This document shows, piece after piece, positions 17,368-26,354 of a DNA stretch of 64,000 nt. The notes beneath the pieces were generated by a model. The model ran no database searches. It worked only from the letters and a program-made list of their open reading frames with translations, and was not told the origin of the DNA. Both the position numbers and the translations under genes were made by a program. Numbering within the stretch: the first letter of the stretch is position 1; each line of letters opens with the position of its first letter. Where the stretch lies: positions 18,937 through 82,936 of the forward strand of contig CAYMTE010000004.1 in assembly GCA_964393325.1 (NCBI GenBank), read 5' to 3'. Source of the stretch: JBAZWV01 sp964393325 (GTDB lineage: Bacteria; Patescibacteriota; Patescibacteriia; 2-12-FULL-60-25).

Positions 17368-18065
17368 AGTGACGCCATTGCGTCGTCGATCGCCTTGGTT
17401 ATCGCGGCGGCATCCATGAAGCCTTCAAACGCTTTTGTTCCGATAAACAAGAATGGCGCACTTGTGATTCCATCCGCCGAAGCTTCCTGTGCATCGCGAG
17501 TGATCATGGCTTGGAGTGAGGGGTCTTTGCGGCACGCGGTGAGGGCTTGGTTATTCAGATGGAGACGCGCACCGATTTGGTTGTACACGCTGTTTTGAAG
17601 CGTAGGTGCGTCCATGAGCATGTCATACGCTTCCCAGAAACGTCCTTGTTGTTCAGCGCACCGTGCAAAGATTGCCGCGTTCATCGCTTCCGGATGAGCA
17701 GAGGTGATTGGATAGTCGCGCCACACGAAGCGAACTTTTCCGCCATACGGGGCGAGCGCGCGTCGAATTTCTGGTGCAAGCTGCTTGCAGTATTCGCATT
17801 GAAAATCGCCGTATTCGATGACTGAGACGACCGATGTTGCGGCGCCGTATCGGAGCGGATCTTGCGCGCGAATCGCCGGAGGTCTCATTGAATCAAGGGG
17901 GATCTGTTTGGGGAGCAGGTTATTGATGATGTCTTGCGGGACGGCGCCAACGCGAAAATGATTTTCAGAAAAACGGATGCGCCACCACACGTATCCGGAC
18001 GTCAGGAGGCTGAAAAAGAGAACGATGGCTCCAAGAAGGAGGAGGCGTTGTTTACTTAAAAACAT
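17364..18065 (-). CDS. DsbA-like membrane-anchored thiol oxidoreductase
   Basis: 233 residues. One N-terminal membrane helix (8-28) anchors a thioredoxin-fold domain outside the cell. The active site is C-E-Y-C in YGDFQCEYCKQLAPE, and the cis-proline loop is SAPFLFIG, as in DsbA/BdbD proteins that make disulfide bonds in exported proteins. It overlaps the start of the first Cys-rich pilin-hydrolase gene by 4 bases and all three hydrolases that follow carry paired Cys, so they are its likely clients. TATG start. Confidence 0.92.
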   Translation of the reverse strand: MFLSKQRLLLLGAIVLFFSLLTSGYVWWRIRFSENHFRVGAVPQDIINNLLPKQIPLDSMRPPAIRAQDPLRYGAATSVVSVIEYGDFQCEYCKQLAPEIRRALAPYGGKVRFVWRDYPITSAHPEAMNAAIFARCAEQQGRFWEAYDMLMDAPTLQNSVYNQIGARLHLNNQALTACRKDPSLQAMITRDAQEASADGITSAPFLFIGTKAFEGFMDAAAITKAIDDAMASL

Positions 18066-18069
18066 ACGA

Positions 18070-19305
18070 CTAGGGTGTCAGCGTATACTCGTAGAGTCGT
18101 CCGGTGAGCGCGTCTGTAAACAGGAGTTTGGAATGGTCGGATGACACCATCGGGTGTTGAATCGGGTAAATCTGGTCTGGCGTATTAATTTTGACGGAGA
18201 CGCCGGTACGCAGGTCGATTTTGTACACGTCATCGGGAACGCTTGCGAATCGTTCGGGCGCAAGCCCGGCGCCGACGTCGAGAGATTGAGGAACGCCACA
18301 ATACAGCGTATTTTCATCTTGCCAGGCACATTTATCCGCCCACGTGGCGAGATTGAGACCGCGTCGATTCTCGCCGATCGCGTCACCCGACCCACCGCTT
18401 ACCCAGAGCGACGGGCGAAGTTGATCTCGTTCATGGTAGACGCTGTAGAGGACTTGTTTGCCTGATGGTGACCAATTTGGGAGGAACCCGCGACCCGGAA
18501 CGATAAGGGATTTGAAATTTTCATGATTTTCCCCGATCAGGTACACCTCTTGTGCGCCATCGGCTTGCGGACGGCCGGTTTCGGAGAAGGCGATAACCTG
18601 GTTGTTTGGAGACCAGCTCACGTTGACTTTTGATCCATTATTGCCGAGCTGTTCCACGGCACGAGCTTCGTTGCCATCTGCGTTTGAGACGAAGAGGAAA
18701 CGGTTAGACGGATCAAGACCGATGGATTTTGCCGCGAGCCGCTCATCATCGGGTGAGAAGCTGAATCCCTCCCAGTGCTGTGGAAGCGTGACCTGTCGTT
18801 TTTGATTGAAATCGTAGTAAATGTTTCGTCCGTCCGGAAATTCCAAAATCGCTTTATCTGTTTTGTGGGCCCAGCTCACCGTGTCGACATTGAAAAATTG
18901 TTTGTCGGAGAGCGATGTAATTGATCCGTCGGCGTTTACGCGATAAAAACGTCCGTCTTCCGGGCTGTAGAATCGCGCGCCGCTTTTATCCGCGGTCGGC
19001 ACAATGGCCTGTGTGATCGAATCGCGAAGAAGAACTGTTCGGGCTTCTTGTGTCGTCGGCTGTTGCCCGGGAACCGTTGTGGCGCCAGGGAGTGTTCCGG
19101 GTGTCGTCGGCGTCGTCGAAGGTCGCGTACCACCCGTTCCCGCGGTGGGAAGCGTGCCGCCTGGCGTTGTGGGCGTTGTGGGCGTGGACGGCGCTTGCGG
19201 TGAGATGAGCGGCTGGTAGAAAAATATGTAGAGCCCGATACCAATCGCGAGCGAAAGAAGAATGAAAATCGATGCGAACAGGATTTTTTTTGTCCGGTCG
19301 GTCAT
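18070..19305 (-). CDS. Membrane-anchored TolB-like beta-propeller protein
   Basis: 411 residues from the ATG at 19305 (TATG). A single membrane helix (about 8-28) is followed by a Pro/Thr/Gly-rich stalk (40-85, tandem TTPTTPG-like units) and a propeller domain with repeated blades such as VSWAHKTDKAILEF, FSFSPDDERLAAKS, VSWSPNNQVIAFSE, PNWSPSGKQVLYSV. TolB-like propellers usually bind protein partners or glycans. It lies 4 bases upstream of dsbA in the same run. A scaffold role for the envelope proteins downstream is inferred. Confidence 0.82.
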   Translation of the reverse strand: MTDRTKKILFASIFILLSLAIGIGLYIFFYQPLISPQAPSTPTTPTTPGGTLPTAGTGGTRPSTTPTTPGTLPGATTVPGQQPTTQEARTVLLRDSITQAIVPTADKSGARFYSPEDGRFYRVNADGSITSLSDKQFFNVDTVSWAHKTDKAILEFPDGRNIYYDFNQKRQVTLPQHWEGFSFSPDDERLAAKSIGLDPSNRFLFVSNADGNEARAVEQLGNNGSKVNVSWSPNNQVIAFSETGRPQADGAQEVYLIGENHENFKSLIVPGRGFLPNWSPSGKQVLYSVYHERDQLRPSLWVSGGSGDAIGENRRGLNLATWADKCAWQDENTLYCGVPQSLDVGAGLAPERFASVPDDVYKIDLRTGVSVKINTPDQIYPIQHPMVSSDHSKLLFTDALTGRLYEYTLTP

Positions 19306-19344
19306 ACCGGAGTAGTGTAGCACACGAGCGGGACGCCGGATGGA

Positions 19345-20181
19345 TCAGATGATTGTGCCGAGCGCTTGTAGAATGGCGGAGATGAGACTGTAGAGGAACC
19401 CGACCACGATGAGGAGAACGATCGCGACGAGAATGTGGAGAAGCACAAGCTCGACGATTTCAAAGAATCGTAATTCTGGTACGGCTTTGCTTTTAAACGC
19501 GATTTGATTCACGAGTTGAATATCTTGAATGATCATCGGAACGACGAGCGTTTCTGATGTCGCTGCTTTTGCGCTGTCCCAAGCGGATTTTACGGCGAGT
19601 TCTTCAACCTCATCTCCGCCGCCTCCCGTGAGGGATGGGGCTTTCTCTTGAGAACGTAATCGATCGCGAATACGCTGATACACGCCGGGTTGCTGAATGT
19701 CGGATTCTTCCGGCGAGGGTCCTTCCTGGTCGGCGATTTCTGGTCGTCTCTTCTCTTGTCCGCGCCCCTCTTGTCCCGCACCGTCTTCTGACGGACCGGG
19801 GATCGCGGGTGCGCCTACGAATTGTTCTGCTGTCTCGCGCATTTTTGCTTCTCTTGTCCGTTGACGCTCGAGTTCCATGACCGTTGAGGGGAGCCCTTCC
19901 TCGTCTTCTGCGCCTTCTGTTGTGTATGAGCGTGGAGGAAGTTCAAGAGGGGAGCGTTGCGTTTGCGATAGATCGCTGGAATCCTCGAGATCCCCGTATG
20001 CATCATTGTCGTTTGCTGTAAGGGAGGAAGTGTATTGATCGTTATCATTCGCTGCGAGGGACGCGGCGTATTGATTGTTATTGTTCGCGGCAACGGATGA
20101 GCGGTATTGATCTTGAAAACGCCGCGCGTTTAATTCGCTTGCAAACGCGGCTTCGCGTCGTGCTGCTCCTCCTTGTGCCAT
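19345..20181 (-). CDS. Tail-anchored protein with tandem N-terminal repeats, unknown function
   Basis: 278 residues. The N-terminus has three 13-residue repeats of the form QYxSSLAANDND (residues about 24-64), then a long charged, disordered region rich in Glu, Gln and Pro, and a C-terminal hydrophobic segment (about 243-273, LVLLHILVAIVLLIVVGFLYSLI) that would anchor it with the bulk in the cytosol. No enzyme motif. It sits between clpC and the propeller gene, 9 bases after clpC, in the same dense run. TATG start. I do not recognise a family. Confidence 0.75.
   Translation of the reverse strand: MAQGGAARREAAFASELNARRFQDQYRSSVAANNNNQYAASLAANDNDQYTSSLTANDNDAYGDLEDSSDLSQTQRSPLELPPRSYTTEGAEDEEGLPSTVMELERQRTREAKMRETAEQFVGAPAIPGPSEDGAGQEGRGQEKRRPEIADQEGPSPEESDIQQPGVYQRIRDRLRSQEKAPSLTGGGGDEVEELAVKSAWDSAKAATSETLVVPMIIQDIQLVNQIAFKSKAVPELRFFEIVELVLLHILVAIVLLIVVGFLYSLISAILQALGTII
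19996..20115 (-). repeat. In-frame tandem 39-base repeats
   Basis: Three imperfect 39-base units encode the QYxSSLAANDND repeats of the tail-anchored protein. The period is a multiple of three, so they are coding repeats. Confidence 0.75.
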
Positions 20182-20190
20182 AGGGAATGA

Positions 20191-22659
20191 TTATGTCGCG
20201 TGAAGGTTCTTTCCTGCCTTAAAGGTAATTTTTCGTTTCGCGGGTTTTTCGGTGAGGAGTCTTCCGATGGCGGAGGTGACCTCGCGTTCGACGAGACGTC
20301 GGATGGCGCGAGCACCTTCTTCGGGCGGGAGCGGTTGGTTCATGAGCCATTCGAGAACGTCGTCTCCGGCGTGGCAGGCGACGTGTTGTGTTCGTTCCAC
20401 GCGGGCGAGAATGTCGGTGACGTGACGCTGTAGGATTTCTTTCAAGTGATCTCTCGATAATGGGTTGAAGACAACGATGCGGTCAAGTCGGTTGAGAAGT
20501 TCTGGGCGGAACTGTGCAGCAAGTTCTTGTCGTACGACCTGGTCGAAATGCATATCGGTGTCGCCAAAACCGAGGGCTTTTTTCCCGAGTTGGTCTGATC
20601 CGACGTTTGACGTAAGGATGATGTACGCATGACGGAACGGAATTGTACGACCGCTCCCATCGCTGATGTGTCCATCTTCAAGAATTTGAAGAAGGAGATT
20701 TTGAACATCAGGGTGCGCTTTTTCGAATTCATCAAACAGCACGACCGCGTGCGGACGTTTGCGAATCGCGTCTGTGAGTTTCGTATTTTCTCTGTATCCA
20801 ACGTATCCGGCCGGTGAGCCGACGAGCTTCGAAACGGTGTGACCTTCGGAGAACTCCGACATGTCGATTTTGATGAGCGCGTCTTCGCGACCGAAGAGCT
20901 CGCGTGCCAAGGCTCGTGCGGATTCCGTTTTTCCTGTTCCCGACGGGCCGACGAGCATGACGGCCGCTTTTGGTCGTCGTTCATCCGTGAGGCCAAGTCG
21001 CGCACGACGAATGACGTCGGAAATTTCTTTTAGTGCGGCGTCCTGACCGAGAACGGTTCGTTGGAGCGCCATTTCGAGGTGGGCGAGTCGTTCACGTTCG
21101 GTGGAGAGAATGGTTGTGAGCGGGACGTTTGCCATGCGCGCAACGATTGCGGCGACATCGCGACCCGTGACAAGCGGCGTGTATTTTTCGCGATCCGTAT
21201 GGAGTTTTGCGGCAAGCGTTTCACGTTCGCTGCGCAGGCGTTCCGCGTCTTGATCTGCGCTGTTCGCGTCTTGCAGGCGTCCTTCTTCAACGGCAGCTTC
21301 CTTTGTTTCATTCGCTGCTTGAATTGCAACGTCGAGCGCGGCGAGTCGCTCAAGCGCGTCTCGCGAGGTGCGCTTTGCGACAACGGAAGCAGCGGATTCA
21401 TCGAGCAGGTCGATGGCTTTATCGGGGAAGAGGCGATCGGTGAGATATCGTTCAGCAAGATCAACCGCGACACGAAGCGTTTCGGGCGCATATTCAATGC
21501 CGTGATGGGAGGCGTAGCGCGACTGTAATCCTTGCAGCATGGCGAGTGTTGCCTCGGCAGTCGGTTCTTCAACGGAGACGGTTTGAAATCGTCGTTCGAG
21601 CGCCGCGTCCGGTTCAATATGTTTCTTGTATTCCGCCCACGTCGTCGCACCAATGCAGTGAATTTCGCCACGCGCGAGCGCTGGTTTGAGGATATTCGCC
21701 GCATCAAGCGATCCCGTGGTTGATCCGGCGCCAACGATTGTGTGAATTTCATCAATGAAGAGAATCGCGTTTGGATCGTGCTTCGCCTCTTCGACGATTT
21801 GTTTTAAGCGCGCTTCAAATTCACCGCGATACATCGTACCGGCGACGGTCAGGGCGAGATCGAGCGACAAAATTCGTTTTCCAAAGAGACAATCCGGAAC
21901 ATCTCCGCTCGCCAACCGTTTTGCGAGTCCTTCAACAATCGCCGTTTTTCCGACGCCGGGATCACCGAGGAGGATTGGATTGTTTTTTGTGCGACGGCAA
22001 AGAATCTCAATGACGCGTTCAAGTTCGCGTTCACGGCCAATCACGGGATCGAGCGTGTCGGCATGTTCCGGCTTGGTGAGTTCGCGGGCGAACGTCTCAA
22101 GCGCGGAGGCGCGCACTTGTCGTTGTGTTGGACCGCGCATGGCAGACGGCGTCGACGATGCCACGTCTTCGTCGGGTTCGGGGATTTCTTGCGAGGAGAG
22201 GTCTGGAAACCGCGAGGTTGATTTTAATACGGAGAGCGTTTGCTCGCGTAGCATCGAAACGCTGATACCTTGGGATTCAAAATACGCGAGAAGCGTCGGG
22301 TCTTCTGTGGCGAGTAACGCAGAAAGCAAGTGCTCCGTTCCAATGTACTTGTGTTCGTAGAGATGCGCCGTAAGGACACATTTTTCTACGATGCGTTTGA
22401 CGGCTGGGGAGAGATCCGGTGTTGCGACGGGAACTGGAGAGCTCGGCGATCCTCGGAAATGGGATTCAGCGGCTTCGAGACCGCATCCGGCTTTTAAGAG
22501 AATTTCTGATCCGATTGATCCTTTTTCGTGCAAAAGACCGACGATCAAATCGCCGGGTTCGATACGCTCTCGTCCTTGCGTTACGGCAAATGTCAGCGCT
22601 TTTTGGAGCGCTTCTTTGAGGTGTGTCGTAAATCGATCGAGAAGGTCAGGGGCAATCAT
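20191..22659 (-). CDS. clpC: ATP-dependent Clp protease ATP-binding subunit (ClpC type)
   Basis: 822 residues. A double Clp-N repeat (1-150), first AAA domain with Walker A GDPGVGKTAIVEGL and Walker B ILFIDEIHTIVGAG, a short coiled middle domain, second AAA domain with GPSGTGKTESARA and VVLFDEFEKAHPDV, and a C-terminal D2-small domain. It unfolds substrates for ClpP or acts as a disaggregase. No clpP is in the window. It is followed within 9 bases by the tail-anchored gene and preceded by htpX by 10 bases, so it sits in a long co-directional run. Confidence 0.95.
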   Translation of the reverse strand: MIAPDLLDRFTTHLKEALQKALTFAVTQGRERIEPGDLIVGLLHEKGSIGSEILLKAGCGLEAAESHFRGSPSSPVPVATPDLSPAVKRIVEKCVLTAHLYEHKYIGTEHLLSALLATEDPTLLAYFESQGISVSMLREQTLSVLKSTSRFPDLSSQEIPEPDEDVASSTPSAMRGPTQRQVRASALETFARELTKPEHADTLDPVIGRERELERVIEILCRRTKNNPILLGDPGVGKTAIVEGLAKRLASGDVPDCLFGKRILSLDLALTVAGTMYRGEFEARLKQIVEEAKHDPNAILFIDEIHTIVGAGSTTGSLDAANILKPALARGEIHCIGATTWAEYKKHIEPDAALERRFQTVSVEEPTAEATLAMLQGLQSRYASHHGIEYAPETLRVAVDLAERYLTDRLFPDKAIDLLDESAASVVAKRTSRDALERLAALDVAIQAANETKEAAVEEGRLQDANSADQDAERLRSERETLAAKLHTDREKYTPLVTGRDVAAIVARMANVPLTTILSTERERLAHLEMALQRTVLGQDAALKEISDVIRRARLGLTDERRPKAAVMLVGPSGTGKTESARALARELFGREDALIKIDMSEFSEGHTVSKLVGSPAGYVGYRENTKLTDAIRKRPHAVVLFDEFEKAHPDVQNLLLQILEDGHISDGSGRTIPFRHAYIILTSNVGSDQLGKKALGFGDTDMHFDQVVRQELAAQFRPELLNRLDRIVVFNPLSRDHLKEILQRHVTDILARVERTQHVACHAGDDVLEWLMNQPLPPEEGARAIRRLVEREVTSAIGRLLTEKPAKRKITFKAGKNLHAT

Positions 22660-22669
22660 GGTCGTGTGC

Positions 22670-23569
22670 TTATCTATTATCTCTCATTTCTCGAAGCTTC
22701 GCGATACGCTCTTCAATCGGAGGATGTGTGGAGAAGAGCGAGCGGAGACGTGATTCTCGCGCCGACGCCGCAGGCTCGGAGATCCAGAGGTGATTCGTCG
22801 CGGGAGATGTCTGAGCAAGCGGAAGCGCCGCGTCACGGATTTTTTCGAGCGCACTCGCAAGTCCGTCAGGGTATCGTGTGAGTAACGCGCCGGATGCATC
22901 TGCGAGATATTCCCGTTTTCGGGAGATGGCGAGCTTGATGAGCTCCGCGATCAGCGGAGACAGGACGAGGAAGATGACGCCGACAAGGAGAAGAATGCCT
23001 CCGGCTTGCTCGCGTTCGCGGTTCCGCCGACCTCCGATGCCAAGGCGGAGAAATTTGTCTCCGATGAGCGCGATGGCGCCAACAAGAACGATGACGAGCA
23101 TCATCACCCGGATATCGAGATTTTTGATGTGGGAAATCTCATGTGCGAGAACGCCTTCGAGTTCGGATTTTTCCAGAAGATTCAGGAGACCGGTCGTGAC
23201 GGCAACAGAGGCGTGTTCGGGGTCACGTCCCGTTGCGAACGCATTGGGAGATTCATCGGTAATGATGTATATCCGTGGCTTCGGAATCCCCGCAGTGATG
23301 GAGAGATTTTCAACGAGATTCCAGAGCGTCGGGAATTGCGAACGATCCGTGAGTTCTTCGGCGCCGGTTGACGCAAGGGCAAGTTTGTCTCCGGCAAACC
23401 ACGACACGGTGGTCATTCCCGTAGACGCGATGAGCGCAAACACGAGCCCCGTGGGGCCCGTGTCGGTAACGATGTATCCATAGATCCATCCCGCAAGAGC
23501 AAGGAGCCCCGTGAACAAGAAGATCAGGAGCCAGCTTTTTCTTCGGTTTGAATCAATATGGGAGTACAT
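22670..23569 (-). CDS. htpX: HtpX-like M48 membrane metalloprotease
   Basis: 299 residues. Two N-terminal helices (13-33, 36-55), zinc-binding HEISH in LEGVLAHEISHIKNLDIRVM, two more helices (about 155-175 and 190-215), and the third zinc ligand in REYLADASGALLTRYPDGLASALEKI. HtpX degrades damaged membrane proteins. It starts one base after the lemA stop; LemA and HtpX/M48 genes are neighbours in many bacteria. Confidence 0.95.
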   Translation of the reverse strand: MYSHIDSNRRKSWLLIFLFTGLLALAGWIYGYIVTDTGPTGLVFALIASTGMTTVSWFAGDKLALASTGAEELTDRSQFPTLWNLVENLSITAGIPKPRIYIITDESPNAFATGRDPEHASVAVTTGLLNLLEKSELEGVLAHEISHIKNLDIRVMMLVIVLVGAIALIGDKFLRLGIGGRRNREREQAGGILLLVGVIFLVLSPLIAELIKLAISRKREYLADASGALLTRYPDGLASALEKIRDAALPLAQTSPATNHLWISEPAASARESRLRSLFSTHPPIEERIAKLREMRDNR

Positions 23570-24121
23570 TTAGAATTTGACCTGCGGATTGGCACGTTCG
23601 CCGTCTGCGATTTCGAAGAATTCTCGCTTGGTGAATCCGAGCATCCCTCCGATGAGGTTCGTCGGGAAGATTTGAAGCTTCGTGTTGAAGTCGCGCACGT
23701 TTCCGTTGTAGAAGCGGCGAGAGGCCTGGATCTTGTCTTCGGTGTCCGTGAGTTCTTGCTGCAACGACAAGAAGTTCGAGTTCGCTTTCAGTTCTGGATA
23801 GGCTTCAGAAACGGCGAAGAGGCTCTTCAGCGTACCGCTCAGCATATTTTCGGCTGCCGCGTGTTCGCCGACGGTTTTTGCACCCATGGCCATGTTGCGC
23901 GCCTGGATGACTTTTTCGAGTGCGCCGGATTCGTGCGTGGCATACCCGCGAACTGTTTCAACAAGGTTCGGGATGAGATCGTATCGGCGCTTGAGTTGAA
24001 CGTCGATGTCTGACCAGGCTTCGTCTGTTCGATTTTTGAGGGTGATGAGTCCGTTGTACACCATGACCGCCCACAGGCCGATCACGGCAACCGCGATAAG
24101 GATAATCCATCCGATGATCAT
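23570..24121 (-). CDS. lemA: LemA family protein
   Basis: 183 residues from the ATG at 24121 (TATG). One N-terminal membrane helix (2-22) followed by the LemA signature YNGLITLKNRTDEAWSDIDV and QLKRRYDLIPNLVETVRGY, then a helical domain with ARN and the conserved YPELKAN segment. LemA proteins form a membrane-anchored four-helix bundle; their role is unclear but they pair with HtpX. First gene of the minus-strand run that ends at the hydrolases and radA. Confidence 0.95.
   Translation of the reverse strand: MIIGWIILIAVAVIGLWAVMVYNGLITLKNRTDEAWSDIDVQLKRRYDLIPNLVETVRGYATHESGALEKVIQARNMAMGAKTVGEHAAAENMLSGTLKSLFAVSEAYPELKANSNFLSLQQELTDTEDKIQASRRFYNGNVRDFNTKLQIFPTNLIGGMLGFTKREFFEIADGERANPQVKF
24050..24079 (-). 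other. No feature: within lemA start region
   Basis: Placeholder for the coding start segment of lemA; the promoter that drives the gene lies upstream at 24150-24179. Confidence 0.1.
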
Positions 24122-24149
24122 ACAATTGCGCAAAACATGCGAATGATGA

Positions 24150-24179
24150 AGAATAAAATGACACTAAAAATCCTATCAA
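24150..24179 (-). promoter_or_regulatory. Candidate promoter of the lemA-htpX-clpC run
   Basis: TTGATA (24179-24174) and TATTCT (24155-24150) with an 18-base spacer on the minus strand, about 29 bases before the lemA start. This is the only gap over 50 bases at the head of the run. Confidence 0.5.
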
Positions 24180-24206
24180 AAACCCCTTATCGGGTCAACC
24201 TTGACT

Positions 24207-25583
24207 ATGTCCTCCTCAGTATTCCATGCGTATGACATCCGTGGCTTGGCTCCGGGTGAGATTCATGCCGCGTTTTCCGCGCAGTTGGCCCGGGCTATTA
24301 TCCAGGAGTTTCATCCAAAAACGGTCCTCGTGGGTCGTGATATGCGGCTGACGTCTGTCGAGCTTGAGGACGCACTGATTGAGGAGTTCTTGGCGCATGG
24401 GGTGAATATTGTACGTATCGGCCTTTGTTCAACTCCGATGTTCAATGTCAGTGTTGGGTTGGAACAGGGCGCGGTAGATCTCGGGGTCATGATTACGGCT
24501 TCACATAACCCCGGACGATATAACGGATATAAAATTGTGAAGGGGGACATGACGCCAGTGGGGCAGGGAAGCGGTATGGAAGAACTCGAAGCGCGTTTCA
24601 ATGCAAACGAACCTCTTTCACCTGGTGTCGCGCGCGGGGAAGTCCGTGAGAATGCGGAGGCATTATCTCGGTATGTCGATCATATATTGATGCTCGCGAA
24701 AGTTCCTGCGGACATGCCCACGATGAATGTCGCGATCGATGCGGGGAACGGCATGGCGGGCGCGGTGCTTCCGGAATTGTTGCGTCGTTTACCGTGGCTC
24801 AAGGCAACGACGTTGTACCTCGAACCGGATGGGAATTTTCCGAACCACGAAGCGAATCCATTAAAGCGTGAAACGCTGAAGGATCTTTCTGAACGGACGA
24901 CGCAAACGGGGTGTGCGATCGGCGTTGCATTTGATGGAGACGCGGACAGAATTGGATTTGTCGATGAGACGGGTACGCCGGTTCCTGGTGATCTCGTGAC
25001 GGCGATTCTTGCGGAGGAGGTGCTCGCGGCAAAACCTGGGAGCCGAATTTTGTATGATCTGCGGTCATCTTGGGCGGTGCCGGAAGCGATCACGCGTGCG
25101 GGCGGCGTCCCGGAAATGTGTCGCGTCGGTCATGCGTTTATCAAGCGTCAGATGCGTGAGCACGGTGCGGCGTTTGCGGGGGAAGTGTCGATGCATTATT
25201 ACTTTCAGGACATCCATAACGTGGAATCAGGAGACCTTGTCTTGCTTTTGATGTTGATGCGTCTCGCGAAACATGGCGGATCATGTTCTTCGCTCTGGAA
25301 ACCGCTTCATACGTATGCGCATTCCGGTGAGTTGAACTTTGAAGTTCAGGACAAGGCGGGTGTCATTGCTCGAGTGAAAGACGCCTTTTTGTCGCGAGCA
25401 ACGTCGTATTCGGATCTTGATGGCATTCGGATGGAATTTCGCGATGCCGCGCATCCTGAGAACGACTGGTGGTTCAGTGTACGTCTCTCGAATACCGAGC
25501 CGCTCATTCGCCTTAATCTCGAATCTCGGTCCGCCGACGTTACCCAAGAGCGGGTCAAAGAACTGACGTCGTACATCGTATGA
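24207..25583 (+). CDS. manB: Phosphomannomutase/phosphoglucomutase
   Basis: 458 residues from the ATG at 24207 (TATG). Alpha-D-phosphohexomutase features in order: FHAYDIRGLAPGEI, the phosphoserine loop TASHNPGRYNGYK, metal loop FDGDADRIGFVDE, sugar-binding GEVSMHYYF, and the phosphate-binding RLSNTEPLIRLN near the C-terminus. It interconverts hexose 6- and 1-phosphates for surface polysaccharide or glycan precursors. It overlaps murI by 4 bases. Confidence 0.93.
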   Translation: MSSSVFHAYDIRGLAPGEIHAAFSAQLARAIIQEFHPKTVLVGRDMRLTSVELEDALIEEFLAHGVNIVRIGLCSTPMFNVSVGLEQGAVDLGVMITASHNPGRYNGYKIVKGDMTPVGQGSGMEELEARFNANEPLSPGVARGEVRENAEALSRYVDHILMLAKVPADMPTMNVAIDAGNGMAGAVLPELLRRLPWLKATTLYLEPDGNFPNHEANPLKRETLKDLSERTTQTGCAIGVAFDGDADRIGFVDETGTPVPGDLVTAILAEEVLAAKPGSRILYDLRSSWAVPEAITRAGGVPEMCRVGHAFIKRQMREHGAAFAGEVSMHYYFQDIHNVESGDLVLLLMLMRLAKHGGSCSSLWKPLHTYAHSGELNFEVQDKAGVIARVKDAFLSRATSYSDLDGIRMEFRDAAHPENDWWFSVRLSNTEPLIRLNLESRSADVTQERVKELTSYIV

Positions 25584-26341
25584 TCGGCCTCTTTGATTCC
25601 GGTATTGGAGGATTGACGGTTGTTCGTGAATTGCTCCGACAAGCGCCGTCGATTCCGTTTGTGTATCTTGGCGATACGGCGCGCACGCCGTATGGAAACA
25701 AAAGCGCTGAAACGGTGACGCGATATGCGCACGAATGTGCGCGCTTTCTTCTCGACCACGGAGCGACATCGATTGTGATCGCGTGCAATTCCGCGAGCGC
25801 GGTGGCGACGGATGCGCTCCGAAATGCCTTCCCGAACGTGCCAATCTTTGAAGTGATTTCTCCTGCTGTTGAAGATGCCCGTCGATCAACGCGCGGACGA
25901 ATCGGTGTGATTGGGACCCGCGCCACCATCGCTTCCGGGTCGTACGCCGCGCAACTGGCGTCGGCGCACGTCCGTGTTGTATCTACGGCATGTCCGTTGT
26001 TCGTCCCGCTGGTGGAGGAAGGGTGGCTGGATGATGCAGAAACGAAGCGGATTGTTCGCCGGTATCTCTCGCCGATGCGCCAAGCGGGAGTCGATACATT
26101 GATTCTCGGTTGTACTCATTACCCATTACTCGCGCCAATTATCCAGCGATACATGGGGAATCGAGTGACGTTGATCGATTCTGGAGCGTCGGTGGTGTCT
26201 CGGGTGCTTGCTTCGGAGGCGGGGGTGGATTCCGTTGGGCCGCAACAATTTTTCTTGACGGATGTTTCCCGACGATCCGAAGAGATCGCGTCCGCGTGGT
26301 TGGGCCGTCCGGTACAGTTTGATAGAGCGAGCATGAATTGA
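25580..26341 (+). CDS. murI: Glutamate racemase
   Basis: 253 residues. The two catalytic Cys are in VIACNSASAV and LGCTHYPLL, with the substrate-binding FDSGIGGLTVV, LGDTARTPYG and VIGTRATI segments. It makes D-glutamate for the peptidoglycan stem, so this cell is expected to build its own wall. Start overlaps manB (ATGA). Confidence 0.97.
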   Translation: MIGLFDSGIGGLTVVRELLRQAPSIPFVYLGDTARTPYGNKSAETVTRYAHECARFLLDHGATSIVIACNSASAVATDALRNAFPNVPIFEVISPAVEDARRSTRGRIGVIGTRATIASGSYAAQLASAHVRVVSTACPLFVPLVEEGWLDDAETKRIVRRYLSPMRQAGVDTLILGCTHYPLLAPIIQRYMGNRVTLIDSGASVVSRVLASEAGVDSVGPQQFFLTDVSRRSEEIASAWLGRPVQFDRASMN

Positions 26342-26354
26342 TACGCTGTCCGGC

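Noticed and set aside
19996..20115. Possible CRISPR or minisatellite array
   Set aside because: The 39-base units are in frame within a coding gene, without spacers.
24050..24079. Entry in the feature list for the start of lemA
   Set aside because: It holds nothing beyond the lemA coding start; ignore it in favour of the lemA and promoter entries.
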